DNA of 64,000 nt, taken from Phymatolithon calcareum. Lineage: Eukaryota > Rhodophyta > Florideophyceae > Hapalidiales. Positions 51,301 through 62,373 of the stretch are shown in pieces (position 1 is the first letter of the stretch; each line of letters opens with the position of its first letter). Under the pieces are notes generated by a model that was given only the letters and a program-made list of their open reading frames with translations, did no database searches and was not told where the DNA came from. Position numbers and translations under genes: made by a program. Location: the NCBI GenBank assembly GCA_977006965.1, contig OZ345358.1, positions 1,550,001 to 1,614,000 on the forward strand. Direction: 5' to 3'.

Positions 51301-52209
51301 GATGCCTTTTTCCTGTGCTGTTTTGATGTCAGCATGACTGGGCCATGAAAAGTCAGGGTCAAAATCGGGATCAACGGGAGCAGTAAAAAGTGCAGCAACT
51401 CGAAGACGAGCCATGTTAGAGGAAGTTGGTTCAGAAATTCCGGGAGCCCCCCAACGAGATAGCAAGTCTGCCCAGATGTTTTTCTCGCCGGGTAAGTGTA
51501 CAATAGTGTACTTGAAAGCGGACAGCTTCATCGCCCACCATTCGACCTTGTTAGCCACATACTTCCGAATATTAGAGTCTGTAGCCGCCGGGTTGAAAAT
51601 GTAGGTCAAGTTCTTGTGCTCCGTGAACAGGGAGAACCTTTGAGGTGTCAAAAGCAAGTAATCGAGTCTGGTAACAGAAGCGACTATGGCGAATTCTTCC
51701 TTTTCTGCGGTTGACCACCGAGAAGCAGAACCTTTGAATGATCCAGATAGGAAGGAAGGCGGCTGATGCGGCTGTTCTTCGAAGTCCAGGTCACGAGTGT
51801 GCTCCGGGATTTGTGTGAGCACTCCGTCCCAATGTGCGTCGGAGGCATCAGTAAACAGGCATAGCAGCATCTCTGGATCGGGATGAGCCAGAGTTGTCGC
51901 GTTTTGCAGTGCTTGCTTCATACTATGAAACGCTGCGTCCTGTTCCTGGTTCCACACAGTGCTGGTTATAGGAATTTTCTGAACGGCCTGCTTCGTGCGC
52001 CGTCCAGCGCGTTGATATACAGCTTCAAGAGCAGATGAAAGAGGAGCGACGATGTGATTGAACTCGGGTACACACCTGCGCATCCAGTTCGCAGCGCAGA
52101 CAAACTGCTGGAGCTCAGAGCCCGTGTTGGTGCATGCATTTCGAGGAAAGCACTCATTCGGCTCGGGTCCATGCGAATACCGTCCTTTGATATTATCATG
52201 CCGCACCAC
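51300..52209 (-). pseudogene. Gypsy RNase H domain
   Basis: Minus-strand frame with CLFTDASDAHWDGVL (first Asp), SRWSTAEKEEFAIV (Glu), SLFTEHKNLTYIF (TEHKN where TDHKN is usual) and IWADLLSRWG. It is joined to RT by a frameshift at about 51970-52200. Confidence 0.85.
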
Positions 52210-53126
52210 TTAACAGAAAGAAGGAATAGTTTGCACTTGCGAGCGTGTAGCTTCAAACCCTTTTCCGTGCACATATAGAAGAGCTTGCGCAGGATGCCGA
52301 GTAGCTCAGGTGCAGTCTTTGCGTGAATAAGTATGTCATCAAGCCATTGTATCGAGTTTTCCCGGATCGGGAGGCAGAGCTCTTGAATTGTGCTCTGGAA
52401 GAATGACACGGCGTTCGTTTGGCATTGCATGACCCGAGTAGGCGTGAAGACGCCGTCCGGGGTGACAAAACTTTGGCATTCTTCTGAGTTTTCATCCAAG
52501 GCGAGCTGCAAATAACCAGGGCACAAGTCCATAATCGCGTAGCAAGTACTCCCAGGCAACTGAGAGGAGGCTAATTCCATATTAGCCATAGGCCATGAAT
52601 GCGGAACAGTTTGAGAATTCACTGGACGCAGATCAACGGTGAATCTGAACTTCTCTGGTCCTTGCTTGGGGACAACGAGTGGCGCACATGCCCATCGACT
52701 CGAATTATTTGGGCGAACGAGCCCTAGGCGACGAAGCTCGTCAACTTTGGAACGTAGAAATGCAGCCTGAGGCGGTGAGTATCTCCGAACCTTGACTTGG
52801 GTGGGCTTCTAGTTTTCCACTAGGTCAATCTTTATTGGTGGTACTGACAGTTGAGGGTCATCACCGAGCCTCGTGCGGAATACATCTCTGTACTCGGTAG
52901 TCATGATTTCGAGTTCTGCAAGACAAGATGCAGACAGCCCATTTTCGCGGGCGTCACTAACCATTGACTCAATCTCTTTCAAAGCATCTTCGGGATTGTT
53001 CTCGCCTGGTTCACAATCGTCGTCACTTGGAATTGGGTCATAGTGGGCCACATGCCCGTAGAACAACTGAGAAGGAACTTCTAAATCGGCAGTGCTGTGC
53101 TCTGGCGTCGTGCCTAGCTCAAGCAT
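51966..53126 (-). pseudogene. Gypsy reverse transcriptase with N-terminal linker
   Basis: From ATG 53126, which overlaps the protease-frame stop, an acidic linker runs to an in-frame TAG at 52809-52811. It continues in the same frame with RRLGLVRPNNSSRWACAP, FTVDLRPVN, motif A CYAIMDLCPGYLQLAL and motif C as WLDDILIH (LDD in place of YVDD/YLDD). Sequence is otherwise well kept. Confidence 0.85.
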
Positions 53127-53766
53127 GGACTACTCTCCCTTCGGAGGGCGCATCTGGGTCGTATGCTTCATCAATAGGTAGTAAATCGTTTTCTTGCGGT
53201 GTTGGAGATAGAAGAAGACTGGCAAGTCTGCCTGGAACCTTTGGTAGACTTATGCTTTCACCCAATGAGGGATTAGCGGAAAAGCCGACGTGCGAAAAGT
53301 CCGAGACATGAAATCTGTCGCGAACGGAGGCAAAGTGTTCATCGAGATTGAAGCCCGTGGACTGCAAGAGTGGCCGTGAGAGCAGAACTTCCGGCATTGA
53401 TTCGTCAAACACCAAATATTCGACGTTTCTAAGGCGCATTGGGCCCTTAGAAGTATCAAGAGTTGTCGAAATGCGAGCTTTTCGGGAAACAGAGAATACT
53501 TTTTTGGGCTCGTCGTCTTTTCCTCCGAGAGCCAGCTCAACTTCGACAGGAGAGGACAATGGTAGAATGGGTATGAAAATGCCAGCGTCTGCACACTGTT
53601 TGAGATGTTCAGCGCTGAGGGCTGAATGATCGGCGCCGTAGTCGCCGTTGGCAGTCACTGAAACCTTGTCCGCCAACGTACCGGAGTATCGTCCTGATCC
53701 CGGCTCTGGGATTTCAGCAGAACCCGTAAGTAGTGCAGCGATCTGGTTTCTTGACATCCTCATCCC
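53119..53766 (-). pseudogene. Gypsy protease region
   Basis: In frame with gag past a single TAG. GDYGADHSALS fits the D-x-G-A active-site pattern of retroelement aspartic proteases with Asp then Tyr-Gly-Ala, and VLLSRPLLQSTGF matches the later hydrophobic-Gly region. Ends TGA 53119, overlapped by the next frame. Confidence 0.7.
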
Positions 53767-54690
53767 CTAGAGAAGGCGATTTTGCTCTTCTTTCGGAGTT
53801 ATGGGACAGTTCCGAATACGATGCTTCCCCTTGCATTTCGTATTGAGGCAGATAGGTTCCTCTCGAGCAGGGAGAGAAGAAGCCGTTGAAGCAGAACCAT
53901 TCACACGTGTAGGCGCCGATGTTGGGATCGTTGCCTGTTTTGGTGCAATAGATCTACTGGGCACTGAATGCGGCGCAACAGAGGAAACTTCCCGACTGGA
54001 ATCTTTCGAAGCGGTTGGCTTCTCAGCTTCATTTTTCATGCCCACAGCCTTGATAGGAACGTATTTTTCACAATGCACGGCCTCTGCTCGGACATACTTG
54101 TAAAAGTTTTTCCAGTCCTTGCGCAGGTCACGCCTTCCAAGGTCAAGATCGTTTTCGACCCTTGTATTCAGTGCCAGTGGCTTAAGTAGCTCAAAAATGT
54201 GTTGAACCGCCACTTTTGTGTTTTCGTCCACGAGAGATTCCCATTTCTTGACCCGAAGTAGTGTTCGATAATCAGTAAATAGGCGCATTATACGGATCTC
54301 CGCGTTCGGTTCGTTCGCATTGATGGGAAAGTTGGACTTCACGGCTGCCTCCAGATCGGAGAGCGTGAGGGTGTCCAATGATTTCTCAACTTTTCCTTCG
54401 AGCCATGTGTACAATATGTCATCGGTAAGGGTATCCAACGATGTCACAGCATCCCCGAACTCTTTGAAATCGATTAAAGACTGAAGTAACTCAGGGTCAA
54501 CGGATGCTTTCAGAGTGATGGCAGAAATTTGAGCATTACTGGAAGCATTAGTATCTTGGAGGAGAAGCAGATAGCGTTCACGGTCCTTGAGAAAACCATG
54601 GATATTTTTCTGGCCAAGCTAGCGCAGTTCCGGATGTGTAACAGGCGTGAAAAGATGTTGCCCGGCTTGGGGATCAGATTGGCCCGCCAT
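53767..54690 (-). pseudogene. Gypsy gag
   Basis: ATG 54690; in-frame TAG after about 23 codons, then open to TAG 53769-53767. Helical capsid-like body (LQDTNASSNAQ.., LYTWLEGKVEKSLDTL), Ser/Thr/Pro-rich linker, and a zinc knuckle CLNTKCKGKHRIRNC (C-x4-C-x3-H-x4-C, a variant spacing). Packages the element RNA. Confidence 0.75.
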
Positions 54691-54756
54691 CGCGGATTAT
54701 CTCTTTCACAAGAAAGAACGAAAGTGCTTGGAAAGCACAATACGAGCAGTGATCAC

Positions 54757-55212
54757 TGTTGATTGGTACGGTCTTGCAGTGGTTGGTGCTCCGATGATTG
54801 AAGTTGAAGAAAAGTGGAGAGAGTGCTTTTACTATGTCGTTTATTGAAAGTTGGACTAAAGTCCACTACTTAAAGAGAAACAAGTGAAATTGGCTGTGCA
54901 GTTACACCCACAGCAGAACGATGATAGGCACCCAGCATTGATACAGCGCATCGAACAGTTATCGTAATTGGTAGCAAGATGAGTGTTGCGGAAACTTGTT
55001 CTCCATCTTGGGTGGCAATTTTCAAGAGGTTCATAGAAAGAACAGGAAACGAGAATTCAAAGGCAAGTACAATGTTCATGCGAATTCTTCCGAATCGGTT
55101 TGAGAGGAAAAAAGTGTTTCCGTTCGGGAAGCACTGGTGTTCTAAATGAAGCACAAAATGAGAGCCTGCGGAAGAAACGGCTCAAGCGAATCATAGCCCA
55201 TGATACGCAGCA
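54757..55212 (-). repeat. Gypsy 5' LTR
   Basis: 456 bases, 15 or so differences from the 3' LTR. CAGTGATCACTG, a perfect 12-bp palindrome at 54747-54758, spans the LTR/leader junction where the primer-binding site should be. No TGG-starting tRNA site is evident. Confidence 0.9.
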
Positions 55213-55217
55213 TGCCC

Positions 55218-56720
55218 TAAAGTTTATATTTCTCCGTGAACGTTTACACTGTATATGCCATCGGCTTGGACCTCATGATCCGGTCGGGCCACGGCGTGCG
55301 ACAATGCTCCATATTAAACAGTCAACCGATAACTGGATGGCTTCGGTCGGGGAGTCAAAATCCAGATATCGAGGATATTCCATGAGTGAATTCATATCAT
55401 ATCGCAAAGACTACACGTGTAGCTCAGCAGCCCATGTGGCAGAGGCAGCCGACGTGTAGTTGCGGCAATCCATGCCGACACACTGCGCGAATCTGCAAAT
55501 TCAGGGAGCAGAGAAGCCGATGCTGATGGGATAGTATAAATTTCAATATTTGCAATTGTTGACAGAATTAGGCTCGTGGGAACTGTCCGGCCCAGAACTG
55601 CAATATCACTGGAGGATCATGGTGACACCGATGTATTAGTGTATATCTGCGTAACTGTTGCGCATGCGTTCAGTATGTACCAACTGTCGCAAATAAAGTG
55701 CTTGAAGCGTGTGTAAGGTTGGAGAATCTGACGAGCCGTCAGGTGGTATCACCCTTTTGGAGCAGCGGTCAGAGTTGGGAATATGGACGCAATTGGCAGC
55801 GACAGAGTTCACGCAGAGAATGTAGAGGAGCTAGTCACACTGGATGATGCAACATTAAGCCCAGAAACGCCTGGAGCGCTTTTCGAAGATGGCGACGGAC
55901 CGACCGGAAAGTCACGAAAGTAGATGGAGGCTTCGCGCATAACAGAGATACAGAGGGGCTTGCGCAGGCCCGATGCAGCAGGGATAACTGGTATTCGCAT
56001 GCTACTTGCCGACATACTTGCTTACGCTGAAAAGCCGTATTACAAAGAAGAGGTTGGTGATGCAATTGTAGAAATTCTCACATTTGCATTTATGGATGGG
56101 GCGGCAAAAACTAGATTGGGGTTTCCATGCCTTCAGAGGGCTGCAGGAGCGCAAGTGCAGCTTTAAAGAGCTGGGTCGCTGATGACTTTATCCCCATTCG
56201 AAGATTATGTGGTAGCAAAAATCGTGTTCTACGGCATTGCCACCACTATGGAGGGCTGAATGCTGGCGCAGTGCGAACAGTCCTCGTAGACGCGATCGGT
56301 AATAAGATGCGCGTACACTGGAGCACTCTTACCGAGGTCTGGCCGCCACTAAGATGAGGGCTGTGCCTTACTACATTCTGTGGACAAGTGGTAATGTGCA
56401 GAATATGCTCCGTGGCTTGTACTCAATATTTTATACATTTTTAAGGTATGCGCCGTGAATCGGCAGTCAAGATTTTCTACTAAGCGAGTATTCTGAATAT
56501 ATTAAAATTTCTATAAATTTTGGTCTAAACGGTATTCGTAGACGCACGCAATATTCTAAAAAACGAGATTATACGCTTAAAGAGGAACCAGTTATCGAGG
56601 ATTGACTGCATTTCGACTGTTAAGGACGTACACCCCCATCTTTGAAGCGCTCGCACTGGCCGAAACAATGCTCAAAAAATGGATTAAAATTTTAATTATG
56701 TCGTTTTACCGACGGGACTG
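55218..56720 (+). other. Unassigned; possible copia-like LTR element remnant
   Basis: At 55742 TGGTATCA matches the initiator-tRNA primer site used by many copia-type elements. An ATG follows at 55783. Upstream 55218-55740 could hold an LTR but no partner is seen. Bases 56480-56610 match the repeat at 31190-31320. Only the primer word and leader layout support the call. Confidence 0.3.
55783..56166 (+). pseudogene. Possible gag-like frame with internal TAG
   Basis: ATG 55783, 46 codons rich in Asp/Glu, then TAG 55921-55923 directly followed in frame by ATG 55924 and 80 codons (IRMLLADILAYAEKPYY, a helical stretch) to TAA 56164. No domain recognised. The position shortly after a TGGTATCA primer-like site suggests gag. 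Confidence 0.3.
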
Positions 56721-56734
56721 TATCCAGTTTCAAG

Positions 56735-57852
56735 TGTGCGAACGATTGACACTAGTGGAAGCACAAGTCAGAACAGTGCGCCGAAATAACGAATCGGAGC
56801 AGCTCGGAAGTCGGAATGTGAATGTGGACCAGGAACGGGCAGCCCCTCCAGTGGCCACGCCACCCTGTACGACACAAGAGGAAGAGAATAATACAGGTAG
56901 CAATACTGTACTGGCTACTCAAAAGGAGCCAGATCTGGCTCCGACGGCTGCGCCAATGTCGTATGCTGCAGTCGCGGCGCTCGAACGCCCGACTCCGGCG
57001 CACTTCGGGAGCCATATCAGTTCGCGAGTAATCAAGTTCTCAAGAGCAATTAGGGGAAATATACGGAACACCCGGTCCAGTGAGGTAGTTCCACTCTACT
57101 TCACAGGACTGGAAAGAATGGACGAAGTCGAACTGTACAATGAGATGACCCAAATGCTTCCTTCAAGGGCAGTTCAGGGACTATCGTTCATCGGAAAATT
57201 CAGGCTAGAAATACTGTCCAGCAAGTACTACTGTGACAGAGTCATAGCGACAATGAAGGCAGCGGGCCTAAGGCTAGACAAAGAGTACAATCTCTTCAAG
57301 GACTCGGTGTCGAAGAAGAAACTGGTTTCAGGGGATGATCGTATACTCAAGAATCTATGGGCTATAAGAAAGAGGATGAAGAAATGCGCAGGATACACGG
57401 CTGATTTCCAAACAAGAAACTGGTACAGAGAAAACCAGAAGAAGGCTGAAGAAGAAATAGAAGCATTCGAGAGAAAAGCGCGTGCACAGACACAAGCGGG
57501 CGTCGACAAGCAATTTGAAAGCGAAGTGAGAAGTATGTCAGCATGCAATGAAAGCGCAGAATTTTCGAAAAACCCCACAGAAGTGCAAAAATCGAAGAGC
57601 TCCGAACTTGAGGCGGGTAGCGACATTATTGCAACTGGTAACAACACTGAAGGGCAAAATCAAGCCCCAAAGACCTTAAGCCCGCGCTCCAAAAACAGGG
57701 AAGATGACATGACCCCTGAAGGGAGTACAACGAGCGAATCGACACCCAAAGATTGCGAAACAGAAGAGCACGACCCCAAGCTCAGAGCCACTAATAATTC
57801 GAACCCCATACCAGCATCGCACGTGGACGCTGAAGAAAGTGTGGAATCATGA
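56735..57852 (+). pseudogene. LINE B ORF1 (5'-truncated)
   Basis: The open frame continues upstream into flanking DNA to 56602 by chance; homology begins at VCERLTLVEAQVRTVRRN (coiled coil), matching VNRVTLLEAEVVTLREEN in family A. Then a Pro/Ala/Thr linker, the RRM-like block (VVPLYFTGLERMDEVELYNE, LSFIGKFRLEIL), a basic helical region and an acidic Ser/Thr tail. Ends TGA 57850-57852, sharing ATGA with ORF2. No CxxC ribbon remains in the truncated part. RNA-binding partner of the LINE. Confidence 0.8.
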
Positions 57853-60800
57853 TCCTGGGAAACAGAATAATATTCTCCACTTTTAACGTGGGCGGATCAG
57901 CAGAGACGCCCAAAATGGTTGACTAAATCATGGCAAAACACCATGCGCAAGTCCTTGGTCTCACGGAGACTTTTCAAAAAGAAGACACAGCGATCAGGGT
58001 GAATTTCGACCAAATTTGTTCTACCCGTCCGCAGGGCCCTCGAGAACTACCACGAGGAGGTGTAGCTTTAATTACTAAGGCTGGTACTCCAACCAAAGTG
58101 CTGGGTAAGATGGCTACAAAAGCATTCCAGGTCGTGGTTGCAAATGTGATGGACATTGCAGTGTCGGTTGCATACATATCTCCTCTTGCGAGTCGAGAGG
58201 AGTATGACAAGTGCTTGGAATTCATCCACCGTCATTGCAGGGGGAAGGCGATAATCATGGGTGACCTTAACGCAAGACATAGGCACTGGGACCGCACAGG
58301 AAACTGGAGAGGGAACAAGATTGTTTCGTGGGCCGCAAAATTCAACTGGAGAATAAGGACGACAACAAGACCAACATTTGTATCCAACCATGGCAAGAGC
58401 AACATCGATATCTTCATGACGAATTCCTTAGAAGGAGAGGTACCCGAACTGTTAAACGGCATGTGGGAGGGTGTCACAGAACAAATTCCTGTAGCAATGA
58501 GGGTACTGAACTACAGGATTATAACCCAGCGAAGAAAGAAGGTTATCTCAAAAACTGCCAGGCGAAGCCTGACAAGAACAACGAAGGCCAGAGAAGAAAT
58601 GTCCAAATGGGTGCCGGGCATGATAGAGCAGCTGCATACCTGTACTGACAAACGGGAGTTGAACAACTGGTATGAACTTTTTCTGAAAAAGCTGAAGGAG
58701 CCGTGGACATCGTCTAAGCCGAGGCCCCCGAGATTTAAAAGTTTTTGGAAGAAGGAGCTCGACAATCTGGCCAAGAAACGAACCGGCATTATAAGACTTA
58801 CAGGAGAACAGGCCTCGAAAGTGACAAAGAAGCCCTCCGAGAGGTGAAAATGCTGTTAAAGAAGAAGGTGAGAAAAGCCAAATGCGACCAATTTGAAAGA
58901 TATCTTCATGAGGTTGAGAAAATGGGGCCGAGCGAGGCGGCGAACACCACAAGCAAGATCATGAAATCAAAAGCACGGAGGAAAGGAACAAACAAAGCTC
59001 TCGGGGCTCCTGTGCACCCAAGCAAATTCTCAGCATACATCTCAAGTGTTTGTAAGGCGGAAGAAGACTGGAATATGCCGTTGCGTACGTTTGCACTCAA
59101 TAGGGCAATGAAGCGGCACATCGCAAGAGCATTCAACAGAGCACCGAAGGGGAAGGCGGTAGGTCCAGACGGAATTGCGGTCGAAATGTTGCACGCGAAC
59201 AAAGAAGCGGGGCTCGAAATAATGCTAGCATAATGGGAAACATGCGGGAGACTCAAATGTCTTCCTCGGGCATGGCGCCAAGCAACTCTGATTCCCTTAT
59301 ACAAGAAAGGCCCAGCTCATGTAGCAGCAAACTACAGGCCCATATCTCTTTTAAGTAAAGCCAGGAAAATCATCGACTCAGCTCTAGATGCATACATACG
59401 CGAGAACTATCGCTTCAATAAGGTTCAGCTGGGTTTTCGGAAAGACAGAAGCACTTATCTCGCTATACTCCGGGCAAAAAGTTCAATGAAAAAGGGCCAT
59501 CCGTTCATGGCAGTTCTTGACCTATCCGCAGCATACGATAGTGTGCCCAGGGATATCCTCATGAAGAGGCTGAAGGAGAAACTTCCCCAAGAGATAGCAA
59601 GGATGGTTGCGTACCTGTTAAAACCATCGTGGGTCACATCAGCTGGAGACGAGACAGAAACGTGGTGTATCATCGACCGAGGAGTACCTCAAGGTTCCCC
59701 GCTTAGTCCACGCCTATACAATATATTCATGGACACATTCGCAGAAGCCGTCTCCAAGACAGACAGGAACGTTTCAGAAAGTCCTGTGCAATTGTTCGCA
59801 GATGATGTCCAGCTTCAAGCGAAGACAGGACGAGGAATGCAGAACCTTCTTGATATAGCGACCAGTTGGGCAAGCGAAAATGGCATGAAATGGAACACAA
59901 AACCAGGAAAAAGCGAAGTTCTTAAGTACAAAGGACTTCAGAAGCACACGTTTTACTTGGCAGGACGAGAACTATATCAAGCCTGGAGACTCTCGTATCT
60001 TGGGGTAAGCATGAATAACAAGGGTGTTACGGATGACACGGCCATAGCAAGAGTTCGAAATGCTGCAGGATGCATACATAAGCTGCGGGAGCTTGGAGTG
60101 AATGTTCGAGGATTCAAACCGGAGACATGCATCAGGATCTTTAAGTCGCTAATTATCCCGAAATGGGAGTATGCGTTACACGTTACTCCAATGACAAATC
60201 GATTGCTCTCGGCAATCGAGTCGGCAGAGGGCTTGTTCTACAAAAATGTTTTCGGAAAGTATGCCGAACACCGCCGGGACCGAATGCGAGTTCTGTGCCG
60301 ACTGGGACCACCAAAGATGAGGAGACGACATCAAGCAGAAAGGTTTGCATTAAGCCTGGTAAGGCACAAACAGCGCCTTGAAGAAACAGAAGAGTACGTT
60401 GGAAGAGATGAGGACGTAAAGGAAGCAATGAAGGATATTGAATATCTCAAGATGTATGAAGACTTGCGACAAGCCCTTCAGAAAGCCCAGGAGGGATCTG
60501 TCACGAAGAAGACGAGGAGAGAAGAAACAATTAGGGTATGGGAAAAGGAAGAAGAAGGCAGGTCAATGAAGATTCCTATTGAAGGCAAGCTACCAGGGAT
60601 CCTTTACATAGGAGAAAGAACAACACGTTTAAGGTGCCTAAGGTTGACATTCAACCGAGCACCCCTTTGGAGGAAATCAGTGTTGGGTGCGTACTGTGGG
60701 ATTACCGCGGTGGTCGAACTAGTCGCCTTACAACGTACTCTAGCGTCATCGAAGATGAGTACAGAAATTGAGTTTGAGTGCAAGAGACTTACAGGAGCTC

Positions 60801-60859
60801 TTGTTGGGAGAGAATTACGAATCAAGAACGTTTTGAGCAGCCAGATGACTATAGCGTAG
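57849..60859 (+). pseudogene. LINE B ORF2 (endonuclease and RT), lightly broken
   Basis: ATG 57849 (ATGA overlap). Endonuclease: STFNVGGSAETP, TAA at 57924, then LGLTETFQKED (Glu), IIMGDLNARHRHWD; the SDH motif is replaced (VTEQIPV). Frameshift near 58800 and TAA 59231-59233. From 59234 the RT is open to 60859: LPRAWRQATLIPLYKKG, LGFRKDRSTYLAIL, AVLDLSAAYDSVPR, VPQGSPLSPRLYN, intact LFADDVQLQ, then CGRLP-like and basic C-terminal blocks. Two stops and one frameshift separate it from function. Confidence 0.88.
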
Positions 60860-60960
60860 AGATTATGCAAGAGCTGCCCCGTTACTCCAAGGTGAGGCTT
60901 TGGGAGCTCTCAAAAATAAAATCATCAAATATCCAGTTTCAAGAAAATGTCTAGAAACAA

Positions 60961-60997
60961 GTGAAATATTTTCAAATAATATTTGAAAATATTTCAC
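60961..60997. repeat. Perfect inverted repeat, 17-base arms
   Basis: GTGAAATATTTTCAAAT, spacer AAT, exact complement; 17 bases after the LINE B TSD. The A/T-rich dyad belongs to the insertion target. Confidence 0.85.
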
Positions 60998-61079
60998 CAT
61001 ATTATGAAGTCAGCGAAAGTTCCGAATGTTCGGCTGTAATAAATCATTACAGAAAAATGCTTACTGGGTTTCTTTCGAA

Positions 61080-61938
61080 CAGTTAGCATCTCGTAATGTC
61101 CAGAGCGCGGTCAAGGAAGTTGAACAAACGTTTTTCAGACAAGTCTTCGGGCCACTGGCACGAGGAAAGACGGATAGACTTCGCCTAATATGTCGAATCC
61201 AAGCTGCTTCCCATCGACGGGAAATACTAGCTCTCAAGATGCTGAGAAGGACCATGGCGAAGAAAGAAAAGTTTCTGATGCAAATACCAGAGAGAAGAAA
61301 TTCAGAAGAGCATCAAGCCACAAGTAACGACATCACATCGATGGAAACCAGAGAACCGTTTGATGAAGCGATGAAGCACATAATAGCGAACCAATCTGCA
61401 GAAAAACTCCGATCAGCATTACTGACAAAGGATTGAGAGAGCCTTGAATCGAAGAGAAAGAGGAAAATTCCGTACGACAAGACAAGAGAACTCCCTGCAA
61501 TACTCAAATTTCCACAACTGAAACACAAGCAACTGGCGGTTCAGTACGCCTTTGGAAGATTTCCCCAAGTGTCTACCACACTGATGGCAGATAGATTCGG
61601 AAACAAAGTCAGACAGCACATGGAGACCCTGGATCGCAACTTTTCAGCCTATGAACTCAAGGAAGACGACAGAGCGGCAACTGAGAAGGCATTAAATGAC
61701 CTTTTGCTCTACAGCAAAAGCATCATCGAGAGTATGCAGCATGAAGAGGACCTGTACTGAAAGAAGAAGCGACGCCTCGAAACTGTTACGAAGAGCAATC
61801 AAAACAACCGAACACATGCTAGGGTCCCAGATAGAATGCCAAATATAAGAGTAGAGCCGCCCTAGCGAGGGCAGCACCTGAGGAAGCCCTGCTCGTATAT
61901 TCGTATGACTGCGGGGCTTTAAAAAATTGCAATAAAAA
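61080..61938 (+). mobile_element. LINE A2, 5'-truncated
   Basis: ORF2 end: VEQTFFRQVFGPLARGKTD, CRIQAASHRREILALKMLRR, a TGA at 61434, then in another frame FPQVSTTLMADRFGNKV and RAATEKALNDLLLYSKS to TGA 61758. Tail AAGCCC-T-GC ... GC-G-GGGCTT, AATTGCAATAAAAAA. Sister of the minus-strand copy at 21365. TSD not resolved. Confidence 0.8.
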
Positions 61939-62364
61939 AGATAGCTTCTCGTCGGGGCGCAAACTGCATTTTACTACATTTTTCGCCTGTTCCATTGCCG
62001 ATTTAAAAAACTTTTGGTCTCGCGGCGCGAACTTTTTTGCCACCTAGACCTTCGATTTTACCAAATTTGCGGTATACCTGTTGTAGTCTACAACTATTCG
62101 AAACTTTTGACAGAGGCAATAAGAAATTAGTCGAGTCGTTTACGAGATAATTACCCATCTTTGTAGGCGATGAGAATTACGAAAAGTTCTCACACTCCTT
62201 ATTTCATCCCTTTTCTTCGATGTTTTTTGATTTTTTACAGCCTACTTTCTTGCCTTTCTATAACAGTTTTCGAAATGCGAAGAACGGATCACCAAGTGGT
62301 CTTAAACTGCACGTTTAAGGAGCCGTCCCGATTTTCGCGGGAACCCTCTGCGGAGAATTTCTAG
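61939..62364. other. No recognisable gene
   Basis: A/T-rich with TTTCG/ACTTTT words and one short frame; no motif and no repeat match. Confidence 0.35.
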
Positions 62365-62373
62365 AAAAAGTTT

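Larger units (their letters stand above)
49417..55212 (-). mobile_element. Ty3/gypsy LTR retrotransposon (chromovirus-like), minus strand
   Basis: Two 456-base LTRs, 5-bp TSD TGCCC (49412-49416, 55213-55217), and on the minus strand gag, protease, RT, RNase H, integrase and a chromodomain-like tail in Ty3/gypsy order. A purine tract (rc GAAAGAGGAG) adjoins the 3' LTR at 49873. The LTRs differ at about 15 positions by eye, so the insertion is not very recent. Stops and frameshifts make it defective. Confidence 0.93.
56735..60929 (+). mobile_element. LINE B, nearly complete (5'-truncated in ORF1)
   Basis: Perfect 14-bp TSDs TATCCAGTTTCAAG (56721-56734, 60930-60943). It begins within the coiled coil of ORF1 and keeps almost all of ORF2 and the 3' UTR. 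Terminal hairpin AGAGC-TG-CCC ... GGG-A-GCTCT (60870-60910), tail CAAAAATAAAATCATCAAA. It has the same gene order as family A with about 35-45 percent protein resemblance by eye. Confidence 0.92.

Noticed and set aside
49417-60929. Variant genetic code with TAG read as an amino acid
   Set aside because: Other elements are broken by TAA and TGA as often, aligned positions are not one residue, and intact genes end normally in all three stops.
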